Origin: Coprinopsis marcescibilis | Lineage: Eukaryota; Basidiomycota; Agaricomycetes; Agaricales; Psathyrellaceae | Length of the DNA: 64,000 nt | NCBI GenBank assembly: GCA_004369085.1 | Contig: ML210213.1 | Span: 72,539 to 136,538 of the forward strand | Direction of reading: 5' to 3' | Part shown: positions 22,403 through 32,673 of the stretch, piece by piece | How the letters are laid out: the number at the start of each line of letters is the position of its first letter | Position numbering within the stretch: the first letter of the stretch is position 1 | Program-made: the position numbers and the translations under genes | The notes under the pieces: model-generated | What the model was told of the DNA's origin: nothing | Databases searched by the model: none | What the model saw: the letters and a program-made list of their open reading frames with translations, nothing else

Positions 22403-23449
22403 ATGGCCGAAACGAAGCAAGAATCTCGTGTACTTGCAGGACCAATTGGGGACTGTTGCCTTCAAGGCGTGAAGCACACAGGGGATGCGGTTGGGAGGGC
22501 CACGGACATTGGCGACATCCCCACCTACATTTCGGAGCCCGTCAAAGCTCAGGAGGGCAGGAAGAAAGTAGTTTTATTCTTCCCTGACGTCTACGGTCCA
22601 TTCTACGTGAATGCTCAACTTCTGCAGGATTACTACGCTTCGCAAGGTGAGTATCAGTCAATATATGCCAGGTTCTGGAAATTTAATCGCAAGAATTGCG
22701 GATAGGTTTCCACGTTTTGGGTATTGACTACTTCTTTGGCGACCCAATCCACATCCATACTGAACCCGACTTTGACCGGGCTGCCTGGTTCCAAAAGTCG
22801 CGAAAGCAGGCAGAAGAGGCAGTTCCGAAGTGGATCAAGGCTGTTCGTGCTATCTATGGCGAGGATGGAATCTACACCGCCGTTGGTTACTGTTTTGGAG
22901 GACCATACGTTCTTGAAGCTGGTGCTACTGAACAGATCGTGGCAGGTGCGTGCTCTGCGTTCTCTTTGATGCCAATATAGCCTGATGTGGTGCGTAGGTG
23001 CCTTTGCTCACCCTGCTGGATTGACTGAAGACCATTTCAAAAACCTGACCAGTAAGTCTCTCACTCGTCTCAGAGGTCTGCAAACTGAGAGTTGTCCACT
23101 CTAGAACCCATTCTGCTGTCTTGCGCAGGTACGATATGTCGAATTCATCACCGCTCCTGGAATCTGACCTGGCTTGCTAGAGGTGGATCATACCTTTCCA
23201 GCAGAGTCTCGTCGGCGTGCAGTTGACATCATCATCGAGAAGAAGCTTCCGTACCACGTCCAAGTGTTCTCTGGTGTGTCTCATGGATTCGGCACTCGCG
23301 GAGACCCACAGGTCGAAAACAGCAGTACGCATATTCTAAGCATGGCTCATTTCTCAATGCTGATACAATTTACTGCTATAGGATGGGCAAAGGAAGAGTC
23401 CGCGCGCAGTATCATCAGCTGGTTCGCTCGATGGAGTGCTCTCGCTTAG
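22403..23449 (+). CDS. Dienelactone hydrolase family protein, copy 1
   Basis: An alpha/beta hydrolase of the dienelactone hydrolase family, about 260 residues in several exons. The N-terminal half has VLFFPDVYGPFYVNAQLLQD, then across an intron GFHVLGIDYFFGDP. The catalytic Cys is in AVGYCFGGPYVLE, the Asp in CAEVDHTFPAESRRRA, and the His in GVSHGFGTRGD, so the Cys-Asp-His triad is complete. Fungal members include soluble hydrolases of lactones and esters; the substrate here is unknown. A close paralogue follows 287 bp downstream in the same orientation, and the two share intron positions at both ends of the gene. The ATG at 22403 gives the MAETKQESRVLAGP start shared with copy 2. Confidence 0.9.
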
Positions 23450-23735
23450 TATCCTACAGAGCCGTTCTGTATCGCAACGCCATTACTACACAAATACAAG
23501 GATACACTTACGAACCTCGCGATCTTCGTTCCTGAATCTGCTGTCCCTTGCCAGTCATGATTGCCTCATCACCTGCTAAAATGCTTCGATTTTGAATGAT
23601 TGTTCGCCATCGAATCACAATCAGCATTCCCACGTAGCGTGTTCTTTAGGAGGTCGCGGCTAAGCATCCGATCCACCTTCAAGGGAACTTCGACGACGAT
23701 CTCTTCCAGTCAAACCCTCCCACATCTAATCAGCA

Positions 23736-24989
23736 ATGACACAAAGCAAAGAATCTCCCGTTCTCGCAGGGCCTATTGATGATTGCTGTGTTCAGGGCGT
23801 GAAACATTCTGGTACTCCAGCTGGCAAGTCGATCACAATCGCCGGGGTATCGACATACCTTTCTGAACCTCCAGCACTTGCTCGAAAGGACGGCAGGGCG
23901 AAGGTCGTGCTCTACTTTCCGGACGCGTATGGCCCCTTTTACTTGAATGCTCAACTATTGCAAGACTATTATGCTTCGCACGGTGCGTCATTTTCCAATA
24001 CTTGTGGTCTCGAAGTGGGTCCAACAATATGTAAATTCTTTGTAGGTTTCCACGTTCTGGGAATTGATTACTTCCTTGGCGACCCTGTTCATCTTCATCT
24101 TGACAATCCAGACTTTGATCGGGTCGCTTGGGTTGCAAAGTCGCAGAAACAGGCGCAAGAATCGGTGCCAAAGTGGATAGCCGAAGTGAAGAGGACATAT
24201 GGTGAGTTTGTGCGGGTAGCACTTGAAGGCTCACTTCATCAATCCAAATTCCAAAATGGTTAACCATGCGTCTTGTTTGATCATTTGCAGGCGAAGACGC
24301 TGTCTACAATGCTATCGGTAACTGTGTGTGAATTCTCCCCAAGAAAACAGAATGCTAATACCATAACTTTCCTTCTCGTCTAGGTTACTGTTTTGGCGGC
24401 CCTTATTCCATTGAGGCAGGCTCCGTTGATGGTGTTATATCTGGTCGGTATCCGCATTCGCCTCATTTGATAGCATGAAACTCACACTTCTCAATCCAAT
24501 TACAGTTGCCCTGGCACATCCGTCGAGGCTGAACGAAGACCACTTCAAAAATCTTACCAGTGCGTTTGCCAATTACGCTCCATATATTCAACCCTTTGAT
24601 ATTCCAATAGAGCCGATTTTGCTGAACTGTGCAGGTTAGCGATCACTGACCTATTCGTATATCGGGTATCTGTTCATGCAATGACCTGACGCCTTTCAGA
24701 AATCGACAACGCCTTCCCTGCCGAATCGCGACGCCGAGCCGTGGATATTCTCATTGAGAAGAAGACTCCGTTCCACGTCCAACTTTACTCGGGTATCGCT
24801 CATGGATTCGGAACCAGAGCTGATTTGAGCGTCGAGAACAGCCGTGGGTCTTTCTTGCTTGCTGTCTTCGTACCCCTGTCATGTGCTAACGGTGGGCTGG
24901 CGCATTTTGTAGGGTGGGCTAAGGAGGAAGCAGCGAGAAGCGTGGCGGCCTGGTTTAGTCGGTGGAGCTCTGTTAATCTTGCGAAGTAA
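23736..24989 (+). CDS. Dienelactone hydrolase family protein, copy 2
   Basis: Tandem paralogue of the preceding gene, with the same architecture: VLYFPDAYGPFYLNAQLLQD, GFHVLGIDYFLGDP, the nucleophile motif IGYCFGGPYSIE, the Asp in CAEIDNAFPAESRRRA and the His in GIAHGFGTRAD. The triad is complete, so both copies should be active. This copy has two introns that copy 1 lacks, one in ACATATG/GCGAAGAC and one just before the nucleophile (ATCG/GTTACTG). The last exon, GWAKEEAARSVAAWFSRW, aligns with copy 1. The pair suggests a recent tandem duplication with intron loss in copy 1 or intron gain here. Confidence 0.9.
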
Positions 24990-25098
24990 TCGATAAGTCT
25001 GCCCTACAAGCTGAGGATCTGTATGTGAGGTGCTTGGAATTGACCATTACCCAACTTACTTCCGGCTACCTAGATACATGTACACAATGGCAGAAAGT

Positions 25099-26606
25099 CT
25101 ATGGATCGTAATAACGAACCTCTTCAAGAGTGAAAATATTATTCTGGTTTGCCACGGCAGTGATACGAATAAACAACGAGAAATTCTTCCCGTCTTCATC
25201 CGTGCCTCGACATTCGCTAGACTTTAGCGCCCCTCCGCCCACAGAGGCCATTTTATAGCCCTCTTCCGGATCCGCGGTAAACGCAACACCGGCCTGAAAG
25301 GATCCATATGACCCTGACGAGACACCAGAGAACCCCTTGATAAAACATTCTCAGTTTGTGTGTTTCTCTTAATGATATCGCGCGGAATGGAAGTTGGCTT
25401 ACAAGGCTGAACATGATGGCATCGTCTGCCCCAAGGTCTATCTCATATGCGACGCCACCAGCAACCCCAACACTGTCGCCCCCACTGAAGACACCAACGG
25501 AGAAGGGTGCTATAGAGGCTTCTGGAGCATTGTTGAAACGACCAAACTTCAGAAAATGCTTGACTAGGCGAACGTAGAACCCCGTCGAGTTCTTAATGAA
25601 ACACTGCTGCCAACAGCCTTCTGTCATGGCGCTCAGCCTTGCAGGAGGCTCTGGTGGCCTCGACGTGCGAAGCTAGTAAGGCCACCGGATCAGGACAGGT
25701 TGTATTGCCATGATTAGACATTTACCTCGTCTTCTTTCTTCTGCCAGGTATCCCTACTGACCAGTCTCTGCTTAATATTTCTGCACATGTGACATTAGTA
25801 GTGTAGCAGCGGAGAATCAAGGGCTGGACGTACATCTTTTTATTGTTTGGTTGCAAATTCAGGTTTAGGGCACCAACAGGGTCATCCAGGACTCGGAGAT
25901 AGACCGTGATGTCGACACTATCGTTCTCTATTATTGGGCGTGCGCGGCTGTCCGTTGCTTGAAGTAACTGGACGATGGCAGCGAACTTGGAAAAGCCCCA
26001 AGTGGAATCAGTAGAAGAAAAACGATGCTTGGCCCCTATTTAACATTGTCAAGCTATGGCGAGCTATATATGTCTTGCATTGCTATAGACTGAACCTACA
26101 TTTGGTACTGTAGATGGTGGGATCGCGGATGTTTGAGAGGACAAAGGCAAATTGAGCGGAAGCTTGATTGGCTGAATACCTTGACAGGTATTCGAGGTAC
26201 AGAGTGGTCGATTCATTGTCAGTAGAAGGGGTGGTCCCATAGGGATACAGCAATATACGCCTGGTTGTGCTCCTTGTTAGAACGAGCGTAACGGGAGCGA
26301 AGAGAGATACGATAAGGACCAGTTGTAACCACCACACTCTATGGTGGCACTTGTGACTTTCATGTCGAGTTTGCTCCAGTTATTTAATCTCCAGGTGAAA
26401 ATTTTCAAGCCATTGACTTTGTGACCTAGGTCCGGGAAGTTCTTTGCGGCAAAGTTGTCATCTGAATGATTGCGCTGAGGCGATATAAAGGCGTGAACAG
26501 TGCAGCACTTACGATCCAGCGCGGATAGTGCAACTTTTACATCTCGCGCACCTGGCTGTACGACTTTCTCTGTCGCCACCTTATTGAGCCAGGAAGTCAA
26601 GGACAT
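25099..26606 (-). CDS. MATH-domain protein fused to an unrecognised C-terminal domain
   Basis: Seven exons keep one frame: 26606-26513, 26461-26320, 26260-26100, 26035-25834, 25780-25726, 25672-25403 and 25335-25099, for 386 residues. Residues of about 40-190 form a MATH/TRAF domain of the type found in USP7-class deubiquitinases: IFTWRLNNWSKLD, CGGYNWRILLYPYGT, STWGFSKFA and PIIENDSVDITVYLRVLDDP. Instead of the usual peptidase (no NxGxTCYxN motif), a linker ending in PPEPPARLSAM leads to a domain of about 155 residues. That domain is Gly-rich and apparently beta-rich (FLKFGRFNNAP, SGGDSVGVAGGVAYEIDLGADDAIM cut by turns, GSYGSFQAGVAF). I do not recognise it. The gene probably binds a partner through MATH. 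Fusion of both parts rests on the clean phase-0 junction at 25725-25673. Confidence 0.75.
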
Positions 26607-27149
26607 CGGTGGAAGGATGGACAAGCGTTTGAAGAAGCGCTTGGGAAGAGGAATACAAAAGGAGCAAGACTCTCAGCAGAGGGCCTGAGGCTGTTGCTCG
26701 TACCCCGGCATTTGCCGTACACAGGTTGTTAAGAATCTCGGCGACAGGTTTTCTTTCGTTCCCAACATGTCACAATTCCTGAGCAGGACCTGGAAGTCGT
26801 GGTAGCGCCGGAGGCGTACCTTCAAGGACATTTACATATCCTGAAAGCCGGTGCCTCTTTTCCGAGTCACAGCAATATTCGGCAGAAAGGTTGAAGCACA
26901 GCCACAAAGCATACCACTTCGCGCAATCATTCGTTCGTTTATTCGCTTCTACGGTCTATAAGCGACCCCCAGCGATAACCAGAGCCCATTCAGCACACTC
27001 CTACATGAGAATCTGGACTCAAGCAGATCTTGCCGAGTGAAGTGGGGGTGGGTAGCGATAGAAATCCGATCAAAATCCACTTTCAAGTCTTATTTTTAGC
27101 GCAATTTAGTCAAGTCCCCGCTAATCATGTTTTGTTTACGTCTAGAGTG

Positions 27150-27157
27150 TATAAAAT
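27150..27157 (+). promoter_or_regulatory. TATA box of the DUF6698-like gene
   Basis: TATAAAAT about 42 bp upstream of the ATG at 27199. The distance implies a very short leader. Confidence 0.45.
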
Positions 27158-27198
27158 ACGTCAAGATAAAATTTTACCCTCTTCTCATAACACCCACC

Positions 27199-28754
27199 AT
27201 GCCCCGCGGTTTTAGCCAGCGACAAGGCGCTGCTCATAGGCTCCCTGAGCCCAACAACAACTTAGACGGCGAAGCCAACAATCGTAGGTATCCCAACACC
27301 AAGACAGAGCACTTGGAGCCAAAGGCATCTATTGTTCCAGGCAGCGGCTCTCTCTCTTTGGAGATCCCCACGACCACGCTCCTAGCTACCGATGACATGG
27401 CGTCGATAGTCGAACTTGACGCAGTACGAGCGTTTTCTTTTGCAATTGTATTAAGTACTGACTTGCTTTTAAACTTAGAATCAGGCCCAGATGAACATCA
27501 CAGACCTCGAAGAGGCTATCAGAGGCCTTAAACTATCTTACATTGCCCTCGAAATGGAGAACCGTGAGCTGAAAGCCCAGCTGGCCCAGTACCAATGCGA
27601 GTCCAAAAAATCGAAGAACTCTACTGGCGATCGATCTAGTAAGAAAGTCCGCAGCCAGAACGACTACACCCAGCTATGCCGACGTCTCGTCATCTGCTAC
27701 GACATGATGCTGAACCAAGATGCATTTCTAAAGCCCAAACCATCGCTTGAAGGGAGTGTCAGGGCTAAGAATCATCCTGACCGCTACAAAACACCGGAGC
27801 GCCGACAAATGGGCCAGACCGACGAGTTGTATGAGGTTATGCCCGCAGCCATGCATACCCTCTTAGCCACATCTCCAGAGTTTAAAACCAATGTAAGTGT
27901 GTATTTATCTCCGGAGATCCGTGCCTTATCCGCCATATTCTCCAGGTTATGACGACATTTCACGAAGTTCGCCGCAGCATCCTTACAGCTTTCCGTGCCA
28001 AAATCGCCTACCGAGCATTCCCGTTCTTAAACCCTCCTCCTGGCATCTACGACTCCATAAAAGGTCCAGAACGCGGGGAAAATATCGCATTCCGAGACTT
28101 TATACATCCTTTCCCCAAGGCAAACAACCCCAGCCAGCTCTCGCTGTACCGCCCCTGCATGTTCCCGAAGCGCAGGATGCAAGGAGCCAAGATGTTCCTG
28201 CGTTGTGATTGGTTTGCCTGGGTAAGTCGTCGCTAACTGTCTCATATTTCGTTGCTGACCTTTGACCTACCACAGACCCTTCGAGGCATGGCTTTCGGAC
28301 CAACGTCTATGCCAGACACCCAAAATCCAAGCTCAGGTGGAACGATAGCTTCAAACAGTGCAGGGCATATATGGGGGCTTAGCGAGCTCACCCCGGGCTT
28401 CATTGGACTAGCCGTGGTCGCAGTAAGTCCTTCAAACTTCTGACTAGTTTCCAACTCTCTGACACTCATGTACAGACCATTTTCTGTCACTCCTCTGACA
28501 TCAAATTCGCAGAGGTTGGTGGCGAATCGGGTATCAACTATTGCGTTATCTTCAGTTTCATTAAGCAATATGTTACGGAGAAGCTTGAAGACCCTGCAAG
28601 CGGCATGAAAGAAACAGTCGAATATTTATCCAGCATCGTTTTCAAGAACGCTAAGAACAAGTCGTCAGGCAGCGATGAGGTGGAGCAGGTCATTGCCGAT
28701 GGATTGGCTGACCTGAACTTGCTTGGCGGAGAGCTTTATGGCATTGATAAGTAG
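27199..28754 (+). CDS. DUF6698-like basidiomycete protein
   Basis: Five exons: 27199-27423, 27479-27892, 27946-28221, 28276-28422 and 28476-28754, all in phase 0, about 446 residues. A polar leader is followed by a short coiled coil (DLEEAIRGLKLSYIALEMENRELKAQLA split by turns) and then a globular part with the order seen in basidiomycete DUF6698 proteins: a His/Trp-flanked segment PGFIGLAVVATIFCHSS near 'HIWGLSELTPG', then INYCVIFSFIKQYV. The function of that family is unknown; members often sit near mobile or lineage-specific regions. Every donor is GTAAGT or close to it, which supports the model. The family call is by motif resemblance only. Confidence 0.6.
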
Positions 28755-29134
28755 CCGTGCCATCAATAGTGTCCAGGATCGCAAATAGGCTAGGGACCAG
28801 TAGGTGGCGAAGTTCGCTTTCAGACGGTGTTCCATCTCTAGAGTTTTCATTATACTGCATATTTACACCCGTATACCACTCATTCGACAGTCTTGAAACG
28901 TCGTATCTGTAACTACTTGCACATTACAATCAACTACGCTGGTACCACAACATGCGTGCGATCGATTCGGCGACCATCAACCCTGCTTGACACCACACCA
29001 CAAATCATGTCCGATATTCGACCCCAATCCCTCGCCGCAGTCGAGGCGGATACACACAGCTTGAACAAGGGCGAAGCGAGATGTATAAGAAACTGAAACT
29101 CTGAATAGACAAGATACTTGAATTCAAATACATT
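28755..29134. other. Convergent spacer
   Basis: The spacer between two convergent genes. I see no repeat, RNA gene or credible small frame. Confidence 0.35.
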
Positions 29135-30400
29135 TCAATAGGAGCCAATCAAAGATTTGCTTGCAAGGGAAGGTAGGTTCTCATTGGATGAACGGAGAGA
29201 AAGGTCGCTGTCGCTGTCACCGTCACTGTCTTTGGCCCAAGCTGCCACTAGCCAGTCGATCATCACCACACACAAAACTACCCATCCCATCCAGACAAAC
29301 GTTTGATGCCACCCCGGTGCTTGAAACGGACCTATTCCCAAGCTGAAGAGGACTAGAACAAGAAGAAAACCCATCGTAGGGTCGGGGCCGGAACACATAG
29401 CCTAAGGGAGAAGGAATGTTAGCGGCGGTCGATGAACATAGCGAGACTAACTGACGAGAATGAGGAAGAAGGAAAGATTGTTGAGTTGCTGGGCGACATT
29501 TGGCGGAGGCATGGGCTATAGACTACATTAACCATATGTTCGTCTGTTCAGCGTAAGAATACTTACGTCGAGTGCTCCCCATGTCTTCCAGAGCAAGAGT
29601 ATAACAAACGTAGTGCGGCATTTAACCACCAGATGCGTCATGATATTTCGTTGCGGAAAGCCCCTATTCTTCGACCCGTTGAGTATCGCGAACATCGAGT
29701 AAAGCTGTGCGACAGCGCTGATGCAGAGAAAAAGGCGGCAGAGGGTGTACTCTTCGTAGCTCCAGCAGAAGGACCATCCGACTATTGGGCGAACCGTATT
29801 TGAGCGAGATTAGGTTACGTGTGATGAATACTCACTGTGACAGCTGCTCCCCAAAACAAACATGGGCAGAAAGTCCCATCGCAGAGGTTCGTGATCCGCC
29901 CCTCTGAGGTCTATGTGACCAGTAGGAATCAAGTCAGAGCCGTGCTCACACTTTCCCCCATTCGCCAAAGCCCCCTCCTCTCCGTCACCCTCGAAACCCT
30001 GCCGCGTTCCGGGCGAATACAACTTGAATAGCCACCATGCTTGGAGTACCAACTGGACAGCGAAGGCAACATAGAGACTGTGTGGGTGAGGTGCGTAATT
30101 GACTGAGCGAGGTCTCTGAACGTCGTGTTGGAATACATAACCTTGGTAGGCGTTGTCGATACAAAACCCCAGGACAGCGAATCGTCGAAGGGTGGTGTGG
30201 TAGGTATCTGGTTCCATCGATAGATAATCACAGGCCAGAGTATCTGGACAGGACTCAGACGAGGCTTGTGGGAAGTAAAAGGGAAAGAGATGAGAATTTG
30301 CATGAATGTAGGGGAAATGAAGCACTTGTTGTTTAACCTGAAACCTGCGTGCTACGCCAATTGACGCCACACATTCATGAAGAGGCACGCTGTGAAACAT
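29135..30400 (-). CDS. Multipass membrane protein, unrecognised
   Basis: Read from the ATG at 30400 (MFHSVPLHECV) through several introns to a stop at 29135. Membrane-type segments are YVAFAVQLVLQAWWLFKLY, a stretch around WDFLPMFVLG, CRLFLCISAVAQLYSMFAIL, TTFVILLLWKTWG, LSFFLILV, MGFLLVLVLFSLGIGPF and MGWVVLCVVMIDWLVAAWA. The tail is acidic and serine-rich (KDSDGDSDSDLSL). At least five to six helices are likely. I considered wax-synthase/MBOAT-type acyltransferases, which often neighbour P450s, but the diagnostic motifs are not visible. A frame upstream (30820-30425) may be an extra 5' exon or a separate gene. The same strand carries an SDR and a P450 just upstream. Confidence 0.5.
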
Positions 30401-30424
30401 TATGGAACACACTGGTCCATACCA

Positions 30425-30820
30425 TTAGCAAAGCGCCCAAATGCTGACTGGTTTAAAAGTCTGTTCGTTAATAGGCCTTGCATAGTAGGCCGCAAGGCAT
30501 CCAAACAGAAATTTATTCACTATGTGGCGATTTTGTTGCAGGGTTAGACCTGTATTGCATGGTTCCAAACGCTCAGGCTGCCCACGGCAATGATGGACTG
30601 AATTATATATCAGCAGCTGGATTTGGGGAGCAAAGAGCCCGAACGCTGACTTACTTGTATTTTGGTCAAGTAACACGAGACGGAAGAAGAGAAAATTGAC
30701 AGCGTCCCGGAGGAGCCTGCCCTCACTCACATAATTCGGCAGTAGATTCTCACGGGATGGGCGCTTACCCTTGTTCGAAGAACTTAGACCAACAAATACA
30801 GGCGAAAGGTCTGAAGCCAT
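30425..30820 (-). CDS. Hypothetical frame upstream of the membrane protein
   Basis: An ATG frame at 30820 reads MASDLSPVFVGLSS and contains a hydrophobic segment (DAVNFLFFRLVLL) ending at a good GTAAGT donor (near 30656). If spliced it could feed into the membrane-protein gene downstream; unspliced it gives 131 residues with no known motif. I could not find an acceptor that joins convincingly. Confidence 0.25.
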   Translation of the reverse strand: MASDLSPVFVGLSSSNKGKRPSRENLLPNYVSEGRLLRDAVNFLFFRLVLLDQNTSKSAFGLFAPQIQLLIYNSVHHCRGQPERLEPCNTGLTLQQNRHIVNKFLFGCLAAYYARPINEQTFKPVSIWALC

Positions 30821-30920
30821 TCTAGAGCCTGCCTGATATACGAACCTTATTCATATGACTGCAATATTGTGGATCCTCTATCGGAACAGGGGTCCAACTG
30901 TGTGGCCGATTATGAGTACA

Positions 30921-32289
30921 TTACCAACCTCTTGCAGCGAAATCCTGCAAGATATCCTTGGTTGTCTCTTCTTTGGACTTGTACTTGAGCCCGTAGATCT
31001 CCTGTTCCTTCGCAGTATCATACCTAATGCTATACACTCTTTTGACATCCGGGAACCCAGTGGCAATCTTGTGGCTGGGAAGCGGCGGAGGCTGGATTGT
31101 ATTTGCAATGTCGACTGAAACACGAGTTAAGGACCGGACGAGTTGAGAGAAAGAGAGAGGACTTACGCCAATCTTGCCAGGAAAACACCCCTTGTGAGAT
31201 GATAGTGCGCTCTCCGCCTGCTTCTTCCTTCTCTAAGGCGAGGACATGCGCGTCAGCCAAATTGCGGACATCAACCCAGGAGCTTCCAGAGGCGAGCGCA
31301 TCCTTGCTCGTCGGGGTATTCGCAACGACGTTGGTCCACCAGCTCTTCATCGAGGTGTTAATTTGTTCAGGCGCAGAGACCTGCTGGATAGGAGGCTATG
31401 ACGAATAGCATCACAGGTTAGATGGGTAAGGTCACTTGAATTACAATAGCGTACCCCAAAGACAAAGGGTGGGTTCAGAACAGCAACATCCCATTTAACC
31501 TGATCTTTGTGGCTGTTGTAAAAGTCCCAAGCGGCTGTGATAGACTTAGTGAGTGTTCCGAGTACAGGCCTTTCACTATAATGTACCTTTCTCCGCCAAC
31601 GTCTTGGAAGCACGGTACTTGGTCATAGGCGCTGCTTTCCGCCCTTGCTCCTCGACTTCTTTTAACGAGGTTTCATTCCAGTCCTTCTCAGTATATGGCA
31701 CCCCAGTAGGCGTCCCGTTGATTACCGCTGCGCAACTCGAAGTAATCACAATTCGCTTCACGTCAGGTCTAATGAACGCATATTCAGCAAAGTCCTAATA
31801 AACTGCTTAAGTACGTACGCATTTTTAAGTGCACTCTTCAGAACTCCCACGGTACCCTGAACAGCGGGCTCGAAGAACTCTAAAAGCATTGCCTGATCAG
31901 CCAACAGAATTCCGAATGAAACAGATGCCATACCCTTTGGATCGTCGACATTCTCATGGAATGGCGAAGCGGTATGTTCGATTGCATCTACGCCCTTCAC
32001 GGCCTCGTCGAACGCTCCTTCCTACCACCGCCAATAGATTAGCCCACGATCTATAAAAGTCCCTATCCATTCCACATAAACTCGCCTTGGTAATATCCGG
32101 GACGATGACAATCTCAAGTTTATCACCGTATGTACTGAAGTACTCCTTCAAATGTCTTCCTTTATCCTCTGACCTGACCGTTCCTCGCACCGAATATCCC
32201 TTCTCAAGCAAGCGACGTACAACCCATACAGCGATGTAGCCATTGGCTCCGGTGACGAGAACCTTTCCGTTTGGCGTAGCTGTAGGCAT
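30921..32289 (-). CDS. NAD(P)-dependent SDR, Gre2/cinnamoyl-CoA-reductase-like
   Basis: An extended short-chain dehydrogenase with several introns, about 340 residues. The nucleotide-binding motif is [23 protein letters not shown] at the N-terminus (TGxxGxxA type), followed by VRGTVRS, where the Arg suggests NADPH preference. Next come [11 protein letters not shown], the serine of ITSSCAAV, and the catalytic pair [12 protein letters not shown], where Y and K are four residues apart. NPPFVFGPP and the substrate-side [14 protein letters not shown] follow. The C-terminus ends [11 protein letters not shown]. The catalytic residues are intact. Family members reduce aldehydes and ketones, including dihydroflavonols and methylglyoxal. 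It sits between a membrane protein and a P450, all on the minus strand. Confidence 0.92.
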
Positions 32290-32673
32290 CGTAGACTGTA
32301 GTGGTCGCTTGACAAACGCGTTTGGTGGATTTGGAGTAATAGAGGTGAGAGAAACCCGGGGTACGTGACTTATGGTGAGCAGAAAGAAGACCGCGCATTG
32401 CACTCATTGGCGAAATGCCGATGACGCAATAATGGCCAAACCAACGGATCTACTTCCGCGGCCATCGCTTCAATACAGAGATAGGTGGGGCGTCCCACTA
32501 AGTATCCTTGCCCCCAGCTCTTCACACTAATTACAAATATAGTAGCGAATGGTGCGTCAGAAACCTTGTTACGCCAGGTTAAACCTCAAATAGTTCATAA
32601 ATTACGGACTACATCTCAATTCAGATACATACATGTCATGTAAAAAGTTCGCTACATATCAGTTCCACCCTCA

